Shown here: positions 29,955 through 32,568 of the stretch, piece by piece
Layout: each line of letters starts with the position of its first letter
Position numbering within the stretch: position 1 is the first letter of the stretch
The notes under the pieces: generated by a model
The model's input: only the letters and a program-made list of their open reading frames with translations
Database searches by the model: none
What the model was told of the DNA's origin: nothing
Assembly (NCBI GenBank): GCA_026985785.1
Contig: JALSPT010000172.1
Location: forward strand, 1-32,568
Length of the DNA stretch: 32,568 nt
Direction: 5' to 3'
DNA from: Anaerolineales bacterium
GTDB lineage: Bacteria > Chloroflexota > Anaerolineae > Anaerolineales > DRMV01
Translations under genes and position numbers: made by a program

Positions 29955-31072
29955 AGGTGTTGCACTTTATTGATAATGGCCGTATGGGAGGAGCCCAAAC
30001 ACTGCTGTCGAACATCTTGCCCCTTTTACCTTCCTTTGGAATAGAAAATCGGGTAGTTGTTTTGGGGGAGGGCCGATGGTTGGCAGCGCGGCTTGGAGCC
30101 AACAGAGTGCCTGTGGAAGTGCTTAACCTCCCTCGGTGGAAAATGAATGTCATGCCCGACCTTGCTAAAGTTATCCGTTCTTTTCACCCCGACGTTATCC
30201 ACACCCATTTGTTTAAATCGGTAATGTTAACCACATTTTTGAAGGCGAGGGGGGCAATACAAACCCCTGTAGTGGTTCATGATCATCAAGGTTTCTATCC
30301 ACAAAATTGGAGATTTTACTATCCTTTCCCAGTCCGTTGGGCGTTGGAAGTGATATATCAAAGGATGCTTGCTCACGTAGAGCGCATCATTGTTCTCACT
30401 AAAGAAATGAAAGAAAGATACGAGCAAGCGTACCACGACGTCCCTTCGGATAAAATTGTGCTTTTACCTAACGCCATAATTTATCATAAGCGCACAACAG
30501 AATGCCTAAATTTTCGAGAGAAGTATGGATTGCCTTCAGATATCCCTCTTGTGACCATGGTGGGGCGCTTTGCAAAAGAGAAGCGTTGGGATTTGTTTGT
30601 AAAATTGGCCTATCAATGCCGGGAAGAAGATATCGCTTTTGTGGGTATAGGAACGGGCAAGTTGTTTTCACGGATAAAAAAGCAAATCAACGCTTTACGG
30701 CTCAAAAGAGTATTTTTACTGGGAGCACGTCAGGATGTGGATTGCTTTCTCAGGCAATCCACCGTTTGTGTTCAAACCTCCGTGCGAGAAAATTTTAGCC
30801 TCTATGTGATAGAGGCGATGAGATGGGGATGTCCTGTGGTGGCGATGTATAATGGGGGGACAGAACACATTATTGAACACGGCCGCACAGGCTTGCTTGC
30901 GCCGTTTGGCCGAGTGCAAGAAATGTGTACTCTAACAAAACGCTTGCTATCTCTGCCTGAGGAGCGAGAGCGGCTCTCTCTTTTGGCTTATCAAAAAGTC
31001 TTGGCACAATATACAATACAAGCCGTTTTACCTCAGTGGGTTGCCTTTTACCAAAATCTATCGCCGCCTTAG
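29951..31072 (+). CDS. GT4-family glycosyltransferase
   Basis: MKVLHFIDNGRMGGAQTLLSNIL...VTMVGRFAKEKRWDLFVKL...SVRENFSLYVIEAMRWGCPVVAMYNGGTEHIIEHGRTGLL; ATGA overlap with asnB. Confidence 0.9.
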   Translation: MKVLHFIDNGRMGGAQTLLSNILPLLPSFGIENRVVVLGEGRWLAARLGANRVPVEVLNLPRWKMNVMPDLAKVIRSFHPDVIHTHLFKSVMLTTFLKARGAIQTPVVVHDHQGFYPQNWRFYYPFPVRWALEVIYQRMLAHVERIIVLTKEMKERYEQAYHDVPSDKIVLLPNAIIYHKRTTECLNFREKYGLPSDIPLVTMVGRFAKEKRWDLFVKLAYQCREEDIAFVGIGTGKLFSRIKKQINALRLKRVFLLGARQDVDCFLRQSTVCVQTSVRENFSLYVIEAMRWGCPVVAMYNGGTEHIIEHGRTGLLAPFGRVQEMCTLTKRLLSLPEERERLSLLAYQKVLAQYTIQAVLPQWVAFYQNLSPP

Positions 31073-31188
31073 CGTGAATTCTGGGTGCCCAGTGTTCCCT
31101 TTTTGACCAAATCAGCCCCATTGGATAAGAGAAAAAGGCGCGTTGGGCAGCCAATGGCAAACCGATACCGACGTGAGCAGATGTGCTT

Positions 31189-32187
31189 ATGAGAAAAGTC
31201 TCCTTTGAAAATCAGGGTTTAAGTAAACGCGGCTGGACGATCATTAAAATCGTGCTGGCCGCGATTCTTTTGTTTTTTGTGCTAAAGAAAATAGATCCTT
31301 CGGCGCTTCGCTCGTCTTTGTCACTTTCTCCGGTATGGCTGCTGGCTAATTTTGGGGCATTCCTGGCAATGCTCTTGCTCAAAGGGTTGCAATACAAGGT
31401 GCTTCTGGGCGAGCAAGAACCTTACCCTGCTGTGTTGAAAGTCATCGCGTGGCAAAGCGCTATTTCGAATTTCGTGGCAACGAGTGCAGGGATCGCTTCT
31501 TATATGGCGATGTTGAAGGCGGAGCGAAATGTTAAATTACGCCGCTCTGGGGTGGTTTTTTTGCTGGTCAAGTTTGGAGATCTGCTGGCTATCGCTTTCT
31601 ACTTGATGCTGGCCGCAGCATGGGTGTGGGGCGATATCGCTCCTTTAAGGTGGTTAACGGTGCTTCTCGCGCTGGGAACATTAGGAGGGGCGTTTGCTTT
31701 TTTGGTCGTTGTACTTGGACGTCAGCATTTTGTGCGCCTTGTAACAAAGATTCTATCGTGGATGAAGTTGACACGCTCGCCGTGGGCATTTCAAGGTCTC
31801 GCGGCTCTTCACGCGCTTGCCCAAGAATCTCAAACATTGATAGTAAGGATGTTGGGGAAAAGTATTGGGTTGTCGTTTTTGTACATGACAGTGACGATGA
31901 TTTTCGCCTATACAGGCATGCAGATATTTCATGTACAAGTGAACCCCTGGGCTATTTTCTACGTTGCCTCTGTGATGCAATTGGTTTCTTTTATCCCCAT
32001 ACAGGTATTGGGGGGGTTGGGCGTCTCGGAAATAACGGCGGTTTACCTTTATGGGGTCTTCGGGTTAGATCAAGGTAAAATCTCAGCCGTTATGCTGGGG
32101 CTGCGTGCCATCTTTTATTCGATGAACGCTATCATCCTGTTGAGTTTACTATTGGAGACCTCTTTGAGGCGCCGTCTTTCTCGCTGA
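31189..32187 (+). CDS. Lysylphosphatidylglycerol synthase TM-like / flippase-like integral membrane protein (UPF0104)
   Basis: Polytopic; IVLAAILLFFVLKKIDPSALRSSL N-terminus and C-terminal FIPIQVLGGLGVSEITAVYLYGVFGL signature. Confidence 0.82.
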   Translation: MRKVSFENQGLSKRGWTIIKIVLAAILLFFVLKKIDPSALRSSLSLSPVWLLANFGAFLAMLLLKGLQYKVLLGEQEPYPAVLKVIAWQSAISNFVATSAGIASYMAMLKAERNVKLRRSGVVFLLVKFGDLLAIAFYLMLAAAWVWGDIAPLRWLTVLLALGTLGGAFAFLVVVLGRQHFVRLVTKILSWMKLTRSPWAFQGLAALHALAQESQTLIVRMLGKSIGLSFLYMTVTMIFAYTGMQIFHVQVNPWAIFYVASVMQLVSFIPIQVLGGLGVSEITAVYLYGVFGLDQGKISAVMLGLRAIFYSMNAIILLSLLLETSLRRRLSR

Positions 32188-32450
32188 TAAGGTTCCCCTT
32201 TTCCGTAAAGTAGAGCGGCTGGCAGGCGCATGCGGTTTTCGTACCGAGGGGCGCGCACTCTCGTGCGTCAACAATGCCTTGCTGGGTGTCTCCATTGCCG
32301 ACGTGACAATATTGTAAAATTCAATGATTGCGTGGGGTATTAGATACGGTGAAAGAAATGGATGGGCGTCTGGCCCCGCGAAGCGGCAGGGTTGGGGGAG
32401 GAAATTAACGCCTCAACGCCCACGACCAAGGCCGTGAGCGTTGTGTAAAG

Positions 32451-32522
32451 TGGGCGCGACAGGATTCGAACCTGCAACCAATGGCTTAAAAGGCCACTGC
32501 TCTACCGTTGCGCTACGCGCCC
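32451..32522 (-). tRNA. tRNA-Lys (anticodon TTT)
   Basis: Reverse complement GGGCGCGTAGCGCAACGGTAGAGCAGTGGCCTTTTAAGCCATTGGTTGCAGGTTCGAATCCTGTCGCGCCCA. Confidence 0.95.
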
Positions 32523-32533
32523 ATCCGGCAAGA

Positions 32534-32562
32534 ATTTTATCACGGCTGAAAAAGAGCGTCAA
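32534..32562 (-). promoter_or_regulatory. Sigma70-type promoter for tRNA-Lys
   Basis: TTGACG - 17 bp - TAAAAT, 11 nt upstream of the tRNA 5' end. Confidence 0.7.
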
Positions 32563-32568
32563 CCGCCC

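Noticed and set aside
32324-32437. 37-codon ORF MIAWGIRYGERNGW... before tRNA-Lys
   Set aside because: Too short, no SD, no recognisable motif; not supported as coding.
32414-32443. Terminator downstream of tRNA-Lys (CAACGCCCACG/CGTGAGCGTTG)
   Set aside because: Stem has a mismatch and there is no U-tract on the minus strand; unconvincing.

Overview
GC-rich bacterial chromosomal window, probably Chloroflexota/Anaerolineae-like (inferred from gene content and order, not tested). Most of it is ordinary core genome: folE, three tRNA genes, rex, an F1-ATPase cluster (atpA-G-D-C) followed by an mreB-like gene, M42 and M16 peptidase-family genes, an RlmD/TrmA-like methyltransferase, thpR, rsfS, a DsbA-like gene, rsmA next to a YabE-like gene, a HepT/MntA toxin-antitoxin pair, tsaE-tsaB-rimI, a type-4 UDG, and a surface-glycan cluster ending in two AT-richer genes. 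Items most worth a second look: (1) a 216-bp MITE-like element with perfect 13-bp terminal inverted repeats and a perfect 9-bp flanking duplication; (2) an MreB homologue lacking the expected catalytic Glu and phosphate-2 Asp motifs; (3) four genes whose -10 box lies exactly 6 nt upstream of the start codon, suggesting leaderless mRNAs; (4) a perfect 20-bp Rex-type operator over the rex -35 box; (5) an 8-bp tandem repeat as the atpG-atpD spacer; (6) a type-4 UDG ending in a beta-clamp-like QLSLF motif; (7) an M16 protein lacking HxxEH; (8) a glycan cluster pairing a UDP-GlcA-4-epimerase-like enzyme with an AsnB-like amidotransferase. I see no CRISPR array, prophage or complete IS, and no clearly novel multi-gene system. 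All family calls come from reading motifs by eye.
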